In this document: positions 33,001 to 45,722 of the stretch, one piece after another
How the letters are laid out: the number at the start of each line of letters is the position of its first letter
Position numbering within the stretch: position 1 is the stretch's first letter
Translations under genes and position numbers: made by a program
The notes under the pieces: model-generated
Told to the model about the DNA's origin: nothing
The model's database searches: none
The model's input: only the letters and a program-made list of their open reading frames with translations
NCBI GenBank assembly: GCA_024734555.1
Contig: JANPWX010000109.1
Location: forward strand, 1,237,733-1,301,732
Direction: 5' to 3'
Origin: Trochalopteron elliotii
Lineage: Eukaryota > Chordata > Aves > Passeriformes > Leiothrichidae
DNA length: 64,000 nt

Positions 33001-36000
33001 CGGGGGCGGCCGTGCCGCAATCCTTGAACGGCTGCCTTGGAGGGGGAGCTGAGGCGGCCCAGGAGTCCGAGTGGAGAGGGAGGGATGCAGAAATGTTGGG
33101 AGCTGGCAGCAGCACGGGGTCCCCAGGCTGGTGGGTCCCCGGCCCAGGTGGGCCCCCTCCCTGTGGGGCAGTGTGTCACCGGGAAAGGGGGGCTCGACGC
33201 CAATTTCCTTCACCCTTCTTGAGACGGAGTTAAGAAAGCACCAGGCGTGGGGGTTAAGAGTGCCATGCTGGTTAGACAAGCCACAGAGATGGATTTGGCA
33301 GCCAGGCCAGTGGAAAGGGAACCTGCCCTGGGTACTGGACAGAGCAGAGGGGCATGGAGACAGGCTGCCCATCGGGGCGGCACGGCCGGCGCCAGCGTCA
33401 CGCGGCCACTTGCTCCGAGCCGGCTCTTCCCTCTGTCTGGTTGTTGGCTCTATCTGCAGCTGCACCGAAAGCAGAGGGGAAGGAGGAGAGCAGAGAGAGA
33501 GAAAGCCCAATTAGTAGATGAGCAGAGATAGACATGCAGGAAACCCAGCCCCCCAAACACCAGCAATCGTAATGAGCTCCCAGTGAGCCGTGCCAGGGTG
33601 CTGTGGATGCCAGTGGAGCTACAGCCCTGCTGGGGACCCTCTTGCTCTGCTCAGCCAGGGCAACCTGGGGGTGGTGGCTGGGAGAAGCACAGGTTTCTCT
33701 TTAGCCTCTCCAGGCCATGGAGCTGGATTCTGTCCACTTTGCTATGGAATTTTCTATTTTCTGCATTGTTTGTCCCCTGCCTCTCACAGACATCCTGGGG
33801 AGATGGGAATCTTTGGAGTCTGGAGGCCTAAATTGCCCATTTAGGGGCTTCTTGGTTTTCCAAAAAGGTCTTAGAAATTTAGTGTAGTGATTCATATTAC
33901 ACAAGAAGGGATCTGTTCCAGCCAGCTGGAACAATGCAGGTAATAATTTCAATTTTCTCAAAAAGATAATAACTTTTAGTCTTAAAAATATTTACCTAGA
34001 TTTTGTTCTAATTTTTAGACAATGCAAATTTTTCTCTGATCACTGTTCAAGCTGGATAAAATCAATGGGAATCTGTGGTAGTGAAAGTGTAGGAGTGGGG
34101 AGTTCCTCAGCAGGACAGAGGCATCACTGACTCCACAGTTTTTAAGGAGCCCTTTCAGTTATTAATCTATTTAGCAAGTCTGAGAGCCTCCCAATTTCCA
34201 TTTGGCTTGAGAAAACATGAATGAGAACTCCAGAAATACTCTTTCTTCCAAGGTAAGATGCAAAATATTATTAAAAGAAAAAGAGTCTGTCCAGATGAGG
34301 AGAACCTGGATCCCAACACCCCTAGCAATCATCCTTTCCTGCCTCTCCTGGAAGGACCTGGGACAACCCCTAACCATGTTTGCTGCTTTTCTCCTCTCTG
34401 GGCCAGCCTTACAGCATTGAGCAGCAGTGAGAGCCTCCCTGAGCTCTGAGAAGATTGGGGGAAAGGGAAAAGGTGTGATCAGGTACATTTCCCAAGCCTG
34501 AGCTGAGAGAAGAGCCGGGTTACATGAAAGAAGAGATGATTCAAAGTATCACCTGTCCTTTCAAGTGGCATTTCTTTTCTTCTCTCCTTTTCTGCCATTT
34601 TAAGGTTTGTAAATATCTGGACATTTTTCTCTCCCCTCTCACTTACCTGAGCAGTGCCCAGTTTAGGCTAGTACCTGGGACCTCTCTAATGCCCTGCATT
34701 TTAATAGCCTCCATTGGGAAGAAAATTTGGACTAGGAACTAGATTATCCCACATTATCCCAGGCTTACCTGACAGAGCCAGTTCTCAAGAGCCAGATTTG
34801 CTCTTTCTTTGACAGTGAGACAGCAAAGTGGCTCACAAATCAAGTCATATGAGTAATCTAAATAAAAGCACCAATCTCCTGCTTGTGGCATTTGGCCTGA
34901 GCCCTGTTATGTTACCCAAGAACAAGCCAAAAGAGCTTTGCAGGGTTATGTAGCCTCTCTGGCTGGGTTCGTGCCTCAGAGTAAGGAACTCCACTCTGGC
35001 AGGGCAGCTCCCATTAGCATGAAATGATTTTAGTAGGAAAAAGACATTGGCAGGGTAGGGAAGAGTGTCCTTACTTTTGCAGATAGGGATCTTGTTACTC
35101 CATGTGCCATCCTTCAGACACTCGATCTGGAAGGAGTCACTTTCCACATTATCCTGTGCAGAAGGTACCAACAAAAAAAAAACAAAACAACCCTATCAAT
35201 GTTCAAGGCAAAGAAATAAATCTCTCAATAAAAAGGGAATTTCTTGGTGATTTAAACAAGTTATATCCAGTATCCCCTGGAAGAGGACTTTTTTAGCTAA
35301 AAATTGTAATAAAATCATAATGAAAAACTTGAGGAGTTTTCTTGTTGCCAGCAATTCAGGGGCACGCTGAAAGCCAAAGAACTGGAGTCACTTATTCCTG
35401 TTGTAAATGATGAGATGTGTAAGGAGGCAGCTCTGCATGAAGGATGGGACTGGGAGGAGATCAGAGAAATACTCAAATCCATGTTGGAAGCACAAGTGGG
35501 CTACTGGCTTGGAGGGAAGACAGCCACCCCATGAGTCAGCCACGCTCTCTGTGGTTCTCAGCTGTTTCCCAGAGAGAGCCTGCCAAAATCCTGTCCCCCT
35601 TTGACTCGCTGAAGCTGTCCCCAAGTCCCTGAGGACCTCCCAGTCAGTGGAGGCTGGCCTCTGCAGGGCTGCTGAGACAGTGCCCACTGAGGTGGGGGGC
35701 AGGCAGAGCCCTGGCAGCTGCCTCAGAGCTTTTGCTGACCTTTTTCTCTGGCAGAGGTGCCAGGCCTGACATTCTATGAGTTTGCGGGCTCCGGAGGAAT
35801 TGCTGAGAAGGTGGCTCAGGGAAGTGCTATCTCCTCTTTTCCTCTGCATCTTTGGAAAGGAAAGGTGTTGGCTCTCAGAGGAGGTGTTTTCCTTGCCCCT
35901 GGAAAGGGGGTGAGGATGATGTGGGATCACTCTACTGGAGATGCAATGGCTGTGAGAGGAAGTATCCTCTTCTTCCTACCCATATTCCCAGCTCCATGTT

Positions 36001-39000
36001 GTCAATCCATACCTTCAGCACTTTGTATCCAGTGTTGCAGCTGATGACAACCTGGTCTTTGAAGGTGTACTTGGCTTGAGAAGGCTCAATTTTCCCATTG
36101 ATTGGTGGTTCCACCAGTGGGCACGGGTTTCCTTTGGATAAAGAGCAAATGAAGCTAAACAGAGGAATAAATGGAGCAAATGTAAAGTCCCAGCTCTTCC
36201 ACCCAGCCCACGTAGCAGAATTTGAGCATCTCTGCCCTGCTTTTACTCTTAGTCTACATTGGCATGGCTCAGCCAGGTTCTTTTACAAGGCATGGAGGCT
36301 CCATGTCTTTCCTTCAGTCTGTAATTCTCTGGCTTTGAGCATTACAAATCTGGGAGCTAATAACAGTAGCTTGTGCAATTATCCTGCCCAAAATTGCTCT
36401 GCTTTGCAATATGGTATTGTTTCAGAGCCCAGTTGTTGTAGGGGAAAAAAAAACCCTTTTGGAGGGAGGGCTCTGTGTTATTTTATGTCTTTCCTATTGT
36501 GATTTCTGGAACAGATCTTTTCTGGAGACAGGATCATGGACCACCAAACTCATGGTGTCCACCTGCAGGCTTTATAAAGCTCTTCCATTCCCAAGCCTAG
36601 CAAACAGAGGAAAGCAGCAGGAGTTACCAATTGCTGTGTATGACAACTTCCAGCCCCTGTTCTCTCCAGAGTTGTCACTGTGGAAGCGGATCTGCACACT
36701 GTTGGTTTGGGTTTCAATGCGTCCTGGGGACTTTTCTCCACAGAAAGGTCCAAGCTCCTTTTGGCCTGCTTTGATCTGCCGAGGCAAAGATGAGTGGGAG
36801 ATTTGAGAGGGCTCTTCGATCCCTGAGGCCAATAGATGGGGCTGGAGTGGCCCTTAAGCACCATGTGAACAGAAAGAAGGTCACTGTTGGCTAGAAGGGT
36901 CACAAGCAGATGTGGTAAGAGACATGGGGTCGATAGAGCACAGGGCTCCTGCTGATTCCATCATCCCTGTTTAGACTGGGGCAATTTTGATCCCATCACC
37001 AGGGCACTGGGGACACAAAAACTGAGTATGAGAGGAGGAGTGTGCAGAGCCCAGCTCACCTTGATGTGGTCATATGGACAGGTCACCTCGGGGTGGTCTT
37101 CCACATCAAAGCTGTCCTCAAAGTTGAGGGTGATGAAGAAACCCTCCTCCAGCTCAATCCGGTATAGGCAGTCCGAGCTCTTGGGGTAGGGGCTGGGGAA
37201 GTCGGCGCTGGTGATCACTCCGCTCCTCTGGGTGTAGAGGTTGTCACTGCACTCCACTGAAACACAGCCGTGGCTCCATCAGGGCCCTGACAGTCATGAC
37301 CCAGCCCTGACCATACTCAGGAATCCTCCCAGTGGAGTGGGGTCTGTTGGGTGGATCCGTGGATTCCCAACATGGGTACATGGATCCCAAATATGTGTCC
37401 ATGCAAGGAGAATCTCACACAGACAACTTACAAATATGCCCATGGCACAGAAGTCCTGGCCTGAGAGCTAGTCCCAGCTAATCTACATGATGCAGATTCA
37501 GAGCAGGGACTAAACCTTTTCATTCCTCTGACTTGAGGAGGTCTATAGAGCTTAGCTGAGGAGCACAGCCTCTGTGAGAAGGAGTTCCAGACTACTGGTT
37601 TGTAGGGGAAGAGGCACCTCATCCCTTCTGGCAGCAAAAGAAAGCCATTTTGCCTGTGCTTGGTGGGTGTGATGCCTACTCAGGGACCCTCTGTGTGCCC
37701 ATCCCTGTGTCTGGGCTGTGCCTGTGGTACCTTTGCAGGTCCTGTTGTCTGAGTGGAGGATGTAGCCAAACCTGCAGGAGCAGTAGTACCCGCCAATGTA
37801 GTTGTGGCAGTAGTGGTCACAAGCCAGCTCCTCATCACTCTTCTCCAGGCACTCATCCACATCTAGAATGGAGTTAACAAGGAAGGGAGGTCATCCTGGA
37901 GCTCTTCACACATTACTCCTTGTGGAGACATTTGCCACAACACCAAGAAATCTGTTATCTCATATGGTGGATCACATGAGGACCCAGTGAGTCCCACATG
38001 GCCCAAGCTCTGCACACGAGTTCTTCTCTTGCCAGGGAACCCAAGGCTGACTTGGGATGTGGTCCCTGCAAATCTGGTTCCCTGTCCTAGCAAGCTGGCC
38101 CTGCAGGCTCAAATGCTGCTTACCCACAGCAGTGTAATGGGCATCGAAGCCGGTGAAGCGTTCCTCGTTGGAGAAGTCAGACCTGAAGGTGAGCCCCATG
38201 TAGGGCCCTGGGGACAGGATCACTTGCTGTCCTGGAGCTTGCTCTGTGTCCGTTGTCTCCCTGCCACAGAAGGTTGCCAGCTCCTGGTCCTCAGTTTCAA
38301 TCTGTTAGCAGAAAGAATGGGTGAGCCTGGAGAGCCTGCTGTGTGTTCCCTGGGGACATCAGGCTGAGATTGGAATCATCTTCTGTATCCATGAGCTCAT
38401 GCCTCTGCCTGTGCTTGCCCAGTCTGGCCCCTGCCAGGACTCACCAGTGTCTCCATGGGGCACAGGGACTCAGGTCTGCCTGTTCTGCCTGGAGGCACCT
38501 CTGAGGCAGATGCCAAGAGCAGGTGGCATCAGGGATGTAGGGAGGACCTGGAGGGTGTAAGGGGAGGATGCAGGGTGGGAGCCCTTTTGGGAGGTGGTGG
38601 GATGAGGACATGGGGCAGCAGTGCAGAAGAAGGGGTGTGAAAATCAGCCCTGGGTTCTGTCATTCCCACTCAGAGCTGCTGGTACCCGAGATGCTTCCCC
38701 TCACCTCTTCCCACGGCTCAAACACTGATCAGGACAGCAAGCATTTGTGTGAGGGGCCTAGAGGAGTCCCTGCCTATTGGTTTTGCATCAGCTCAAAGCA
38801 GCAGCTGTAATTTCTGTCCTTTGGGCTGCCTTGGACAAGCTTGGTCCTGTCCCTCCCACCCAGGCTCTCTGTCTGGCTCCAGAGCTGTGGTTCCAGGCAC
38901 TGCTGGGACTCTGACCATGCACCCAGAGGGCTGAGGAAGGGGAATGATGAGCCAGGGTGCCCTGTTGTCATATCAGCACATTCAGTAGTTTTTATGTGCA

Positions 39001-42000
39001 TCCCTTTAAAACACAGCCTTATCTGTGCCTTAAAGCACTGTAATCCCTGAAGAAAAACTTTCAGTTTTCCCTGGAAATCCTCTCATTTCCTTTTTCCTTG
39101 CCGTTTTCTCCAGCATTGATCCACCTCCTTCTTCCACACATCCCATCCCCAACCTGTCTCAACCACGACCTCTCCCAGGCAGTTCCAAGCACCCTGCCTG
39201 CTTTCCTCCTGGGGATTTGAATATGAATAAACCCTGGCAGAGGAATGTGATGAACACCACCAGCCAGCCCACCACTACTCGAGCCAAGCCACTGCTATTG
39301 AGGCTGTAATGAGGTCCACAGCCCCCCAGCACATGCCTCGGGAAAACAGTCATCTCCTTGGGGGCCCCTGGGGACCTGGAGGTGTTGGAATGTTGTCCCT
39401 GGTTTGCTTGGTCTCTGCAAGGCCCTGAGACCCTTCTCTGACTCCATCCCTGTCACCTAGAGACCCTCAGGATGTGCCTGCTGGGGAGGGTCTGGGGCTG
39501 AAAGGGAAATTTCCCAGAGTTGAACAAACAGGAGGAAACTCGTTCACACCAGGGAAAGCCAACATGGAAATGGCAACTCAGCATGCCTTGACATTGCCTC
39601 CAGATATTTTCCATCCTCTCATACAAGCTGGAGCTGGCCAGAAAAGAGAGACACTTTCCGATGATAAATTTTGGGAATTTTGAGAAAAAACACGCACCCT
39701 GCTTTGGGGACAAAAACCCAATTGAATTTTTTTTTTTTGTAACAGCATTCTGGGGCAAAAAAAAGAAAACAAGTAATTTGGGCTCCATCTGGTTTCAATC
39801 CCTTTGAAATATACTGTGGTGCTTTAGAATTGCTTTTAAATCTGAAAGATTGTTTTGAAATGAAATAGTGTTTCAGACTGAAATACGGGAGTGCCATCAC
39901 CAGAAGCAAAGGAAAAAGACATTTCAGCCCTGACAGGCAGACTTGACTGCGCCAGCACACGGGACACAGCCTCTTCCACAGAAAATGCTTTTTCTCTAAG
40001 GAAATCTGTGGGAAGGAGGAATTTTCAGCCAGCTGGTCTCTGTGGGGCTGGTGACTGTCACCTCTTCCAGCACTCAAGAGCCACTGTGTGGGCTCCCATT
40101 CCTTGCCTCCAGCCCCAGAGTGTGCAGGACCTGCAGCGCAGCATTCCCAAAGGGCAGGAAAATCTTCCCAGTGCCCTGAGTCTCGGCTCGAGGGTGCTCC
40201 AGCCATGGGGCCAGCCCCAACACTGCCCCCAGCATCCCTGGATACAGCCCTGGAGCAGCAGGATGGGCCCCGGGAGAGCTGTGCTCTCCTCACTGGAGGT
40301 ATCCACAGCCCCTTATCTGAGACGGGTCCCATGCCCCGAGCCACAGGGAGCAGAGGAAGCCCTTCAGCAGTAAACTAAACAGAGAGGTCATCATCCCTGG
40401 TTAATATTTGCTGCTTCTGCTGGGGACTGTATACTTTCTTGTAGATCATTTACATCCAGAGAGCAGGCTGGTAATTAAATCCTGGTTGTTTGTTTGGAGT
40501 TTCTCCCTCTCGGGTCACGATGTCGACGTTTTCACTAGAGAAGATGTGTCCCTGAGGGAAATATCAATTGCCACAGAGAAATTCCCTATAAAAATACGCT
40601 GAAAGAATCCTCCTTTGAAAAATAAAATGTAACGACACCCTTGTGCCTTAAATTTACCCTTGCCAATGCCTCCTGCTGTCTTCCCTGTTTCTTCTTGCAT
40701 CCTCAGTCCCTCACTAAGAATTCTGCCCTTCTGGGTGGAGGCAGATTGGAGTGCCTCTCTGGCTGTAGCTCTATCCTTCTGAATTTTGGCTGGTGTTGTA
40801 GCTAAGGGGTGTCCCAAGCTGGGACACTTAGGGGTGTCCCAGGCTGTGGGGCCCCTCTCTGCACCACATTGATTCCCCCCCTTGGGGACAGGACCTGGGA
40901 TGCCCTTGCTGGCAGGAAAAAATGCTGCCCCAGGGCATGGGCTGTTGGGGATGCCTAGGAGCATCAGGGAGCACTGATGCTCCAGAGGTGCCTCCTGCAG
41001 CCAGGGGGTTAATGAAATGCCAGAAACACGGAGGGGAATTTGGCCCGGCAGTTTGGTGTCTGCTGCCGGAGGGGAGCAGGCAGTCAGCAATACGGAAACA
41101 CAGCCGCCACCAGCCCCTCCTCTCCAGCCCTCCAGGAATGCACTAATTGGACTGATGAAGGCCAAACATACCACTTGTAATATATATAAATGGCTCATTA
41201 GGCAGAGAAATCGCAGTTCTGGGCTGAAGACACTGGGAACATGACATGGGGAGGAGACGCTCAGAGCCAGGGCAGGGCATGAAGTGGCCCCCGCCGAGCG
41301 GCCCCGCAGAGTGTGGCAAGAAGGCAACACCCAGAGCAACGAGGCTTTTTTTTCACAATGCTGCTGCTACTGACTGTTGGGAATGAAGCAGGGACAGTCC
41401 CTGCAAAAGCCTCCATCTAAGTCTCCTGGAGATCTTCTCCCCAAGAAGCATCAAGGGTCCTTTCATGTGCAAACATGAAATTGCCCTGAATTTCCGTGGT
41501 GACAGCCCTGCTATGGGTGACAAAGGAGGATGGCTGGTTTCCTGTGCTGTGGGTTTGGCTTGGCGTCCAGACTGTCCCCTCCCGCATGGCTGCTGCACCC
41601 ACGTGCACTATTTCTGGGCAAGGCTTGTTCCCTGGAGGGGCTGGGGATAAAAAGAGACCCAGGCAGGATGCTGGGGTCCTGCAAGAGGTGATGACTTACT
41701 CCCGTGTCTGCTCTTCCTCCTCCTCCCCCTGCACTGTCCCCAGTGGCACAGGGGAAAGGCCAGTGCCACCAGACACCTCTGCAGAGAGCTATCAGGATGG
41801 GGAAGACAGGCAGCAAGCCCTGGGCTGTCCCTTCTCCCAGCTGCCTTCTGGGGTTCAGAGTGCTCCTTTTGGGACCTCACACTCCCATGGGATGAACGAC
41901 CCCCTGGCTGGGGCTGGCTGACAGGACCAAAAGAGGATACTCTCCTCCTGAACCCCGAGTTCATGCCAAACCTTGATTTGTGCTTTTTCTCCCTCGTTTG

Positions 42001-45000
42001 AACAGAGGAAGGTGTACTTGGGTCCTGATCACCCTGTAGCCCCATGCTGGGCATGTACTGCCCTGAATGAAAAACTAAGCTTGTTTCCTGGTCCTGCATG
42101 TCCCCCACCAGTTCCTCATCAATCATTGACAGGGTGTCCCCCATCTTCATTCCAATCAAGGAGCTGGCTGGAGCTCTTGGGGGCTGATTTCATTCCAGGG
42201 CTTGACTGAGCAATGTGCAAAACCTCATAGACAGGTTCCCAGGCTCAGACCTCTATAATAATCTTGAAGATTTACTCATGATGGTCCCTTAGAAGCCAGA
42301 ATTTCATTGCCCTGCCTCAGTGCTCCTCAGTGACACTGTTCAAGACTCTTAACCTGTTTTTCTAGTCAGGGCTGAGGATTTTTGGGTGCCCTGGGCCATT
42401 GACACAGGCTTGCAAATGATGGTGGAACCCTCAGCAAATGAGGAACCCCCAAACTGGTTCCTTGTGGATGGTGATGAGCTGGGCAGAGCCTGCTGAGCAG
42501 CACAGCAAAGGGAAGGAGCAGGAAGAGGGCAGCCCAGGGTGGGTGGCTGCTCCATCCCTGTCCACATACACCTGGCAGGTGGCTGACAGCAGCCATCCAT
42601 GACCTGAGCAGAGGCTGTATCCAATGTGCTGAGGCCCAGAGTTTGGCTCCCCAGCATGTGACTGAAGTTTCCTACCTGCATGGGGGGCTTCTCCAGGTGG
42701 GCATTTTGGGGATGGCTGTTCCTCCCATTCCTCCTGGCTCACTTCCTTACTGAAATGTAACTCCCCTTCTCTGCCATCTCCATTTGCATGAACAAGCCTC
42801 CCATGCTGTGAGCATTTCTTTAGGACCAACATTCTTTTTATATATATACACACACGCAAGCGTGCATGTGCATATATATAAATAAACAGCTATTGTTTTA
42901 ATTAGCCATTGTTTCAGAGCTCTGGAAACTGTTCCCTTCTGCAGACCACCCCGAAGGCAGGTTTACAGCTCAGATCACCCTGAGTTTGCCACTTGGGATG
43001 AGTTTCTACACCACTTCAGAGCTTGGATGTGTGGCCAGCCAGGGAGTCAGGGAAACAAAGGCCAGAACATAGGTGCTTTTTGCCTGTCCTGAATTGAGTC
43101 CCCACCTGCTCAGCCCCTTTTTAACCTCCTTCTTATGGCAGTCAAGATGATGAAGACCCTGAACAAACAAGAAGGTGTTTCTTCACACTAACAGAGACAT
43201 ACAATCATATATTTAACATGTCCAGCTCTCTGGCATATGGTGCTGCACAGATTAAAATTACCCATGAGCTCAGAAAACAACGGTACAAGTTCAAAGGTGG
43301 GGAATCCATTGAGCACAATGGAACACAGAGATCTGCCAGTGTTTCTGAGCTTCCTCAGTGGCAGCAGCAGAGTATTACAGAGAAGGACCTGTGTGTGCCA
43401 GGTCCACAGTTATATTCTGTAGCCATACACTGCGGCCTCTGTCAAAGAGGGGACTGATGCTTTGATGGTGACTTTCACACCTTGCACTGGTGCAGACAGA
43501 GCTGGACACACGAACCCAAGGAGGAAAACAGCCAAGGAGTTATTCATTGCTCTCCTTAATATTTTCTAAGCCAGTGGTTTAGTAGCACCAAGACTGCACC
43601 CTTACCCAGCAGGGTAACCTCTGGATCTCACGTAATCCATCCGTTTTCATCGCTTTTCAAATGTAATTCTGTGCTGGAGGCTCAGCAAGCTGAGTTACAG
43701 CCCCGAGCAAATTTATACAGCTGAGATCTAAATCCCTGTGAAAAACACCGCCTTCTTATGGAAATCCAGGGGCAGGGAGAGCTGTGGTGCCAAGTTGGCA
43801 CCATGGCCAAATAACAGGGAGCCTTATGAAAAAGGAAAAAGGAGGAGGGGGTGAAGGGTGGGAGGAGGGGTAAAGCTTGGAATGGGGAAAGTTTCCAAGA
43901 AATCTGTTCCTTGAGCTTATTGGGGTTTTAAAGCAATATATCTCTATATATGTCCCTGGGCCCTTGTGCTTGGAGAAGATCCAGAAGAAGCAGAAAGAGC
44001 TAATCAAACCTCAATGAGAGCTGTTAGTAGAAGAGTGAGTGCCAGCACAAAGGGGAAATTAAAGCAGGGAGCAACAGATCCTAGAGGAAAAAACACACAA
44101 ATGTTTGCTTTGTTTTCTTAAGGCAAGAATAAAACAATAATTTCAATTTTCTAGCAGCTAGCACCAGGGCCAAGTCCTGTGGTTCCAGACCTGGGAGCAA
44201 GCTCCACCTGCCCCTGTGTGGAAGGGCAAGGTGGAGCTTGTCCTGGGTGATGATGTAAGGTATGTTCAGCCAGGCAATCTAGAAAGCACCTGCTTGCTAC
44301 TGCGGATCTGCCAGGAGCACCAGACTTGGACATTTTCAAAGATATGGAGAGCTGCCCTTGTCCTGGATGTGAAGGAGAGGCCTGCTTGGAGATACCTGTA
44401 GTGTAAAGGCAAGGCTGCTCTGGGGCACTGCAGTGTGTGGCCACCACAGTTTTGTGTGGGTTACCACCCAGCAGTGAGGCAGACTGAAATACTTGGAAGT
44501 TTTGGCCATGACAGCTCCCTGGAAACCTCCATAGCAGCCTCAAGCTCAGGTCTAACCTTTCTCTTTTGCTTCCCATGGGGCTGGACAGGGTGTCCCAAGA
44601 GCCTGCAATGAGTGTCCAGGGATCCAGGCTGGCTGCAAGAGGCTCCCACAGCCATGGCCTGACAAAGTGTGCCCAGCTCAGGGTTTTCCTTGCTTTCCAT
44701 CAGGGTGGCACAAACTGCTGTTTATCCACAGGTGTGAAAATCCCATTGGATGCATTCAGAATTAGGTGCCCAAATACTTTCAGAAATTTGTTCCTCTGTG
44801 GGTAAGCTCTGACTCTGGTGTCCCACTCACTGTTGGTCCAATGGATGCTGCCAGCCTACCTGTGTTCTCCCTGTGGTCCACTGGACTCACAACTCCTGAG
44901 CCAAATAAAATGGGGAAAACTGTCTTATTCCCAGCTTTTCCAGCACTACCCTTTCTCAGCTGGCCAAGCAGCTCTGCTGCCCACCCCACCATCTGCCCTG

Positions 45001-45643
45001 AGATGTCACAGCTCACCTTCACATAGTCATATTCACAGAGGTAGGATGACTCCAAGTCAAAATGCATGAAGTACAGCTTGATTTTAAATCCATCAGGCAC
45101 AGAGATGTTCCATGTCATTTCTGAGTCACTGGGATAGGAGTCAGGGAAGTTGGGAGACTGGATCTCCCCAAACATGTCTGTCAGCTCCACAGCATCTGCC
45201 ACACAGAGCAGCAAGGCACAGAAGGGCCAGGCCAGGAGGTACCTGGAACACACATGTGAGGAGATGAAATGAAACTCGGGCAGTGACAATACCTGTGGAA
45301 GGCTCATCTCTGTTCCCAAGTGGATTGTGCAAGAGGAGGTGCAGAACCATGAGCAACTCCTGGGAGGTGGAGGTGGGATCTGCATGTGGCTCCCATAAGG
45401 GTAAAGCCCGTTTGAAAGGTGGGTGCCACTGGTGCCACAAGTGATGTAAAGGCACCTCCACAGCTCCCAGCCAGCCTGAAGTGCCATCAGGAACTCAGTG
45501 CTTCCTGTGCTTCTGGGAGCAGCAGCCATTGGCAACACATCTGTTAACTAATGGAAGAATAAACATAAGCATGCTTAATAAAGTAATGATGCTTTCTGAA
45601 TCGATTTAGTGAAAGCAGCATGGCAATAACTGCTAAGTATCAC

Positions 45644-45722
<79 letters not shown>

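Noticed and set aside
32725..33510. 261-codon minus-strand open frame in MASP1 intron 8
   Set aside because: Pro/Ser/Leu-rich translation typical of GC-rich non-coding DNA.
40515..41339. 274-codon minus-strand open frame in MASP1 intron 2
   Set aside because: No domain and no start or splice context; likely chance.
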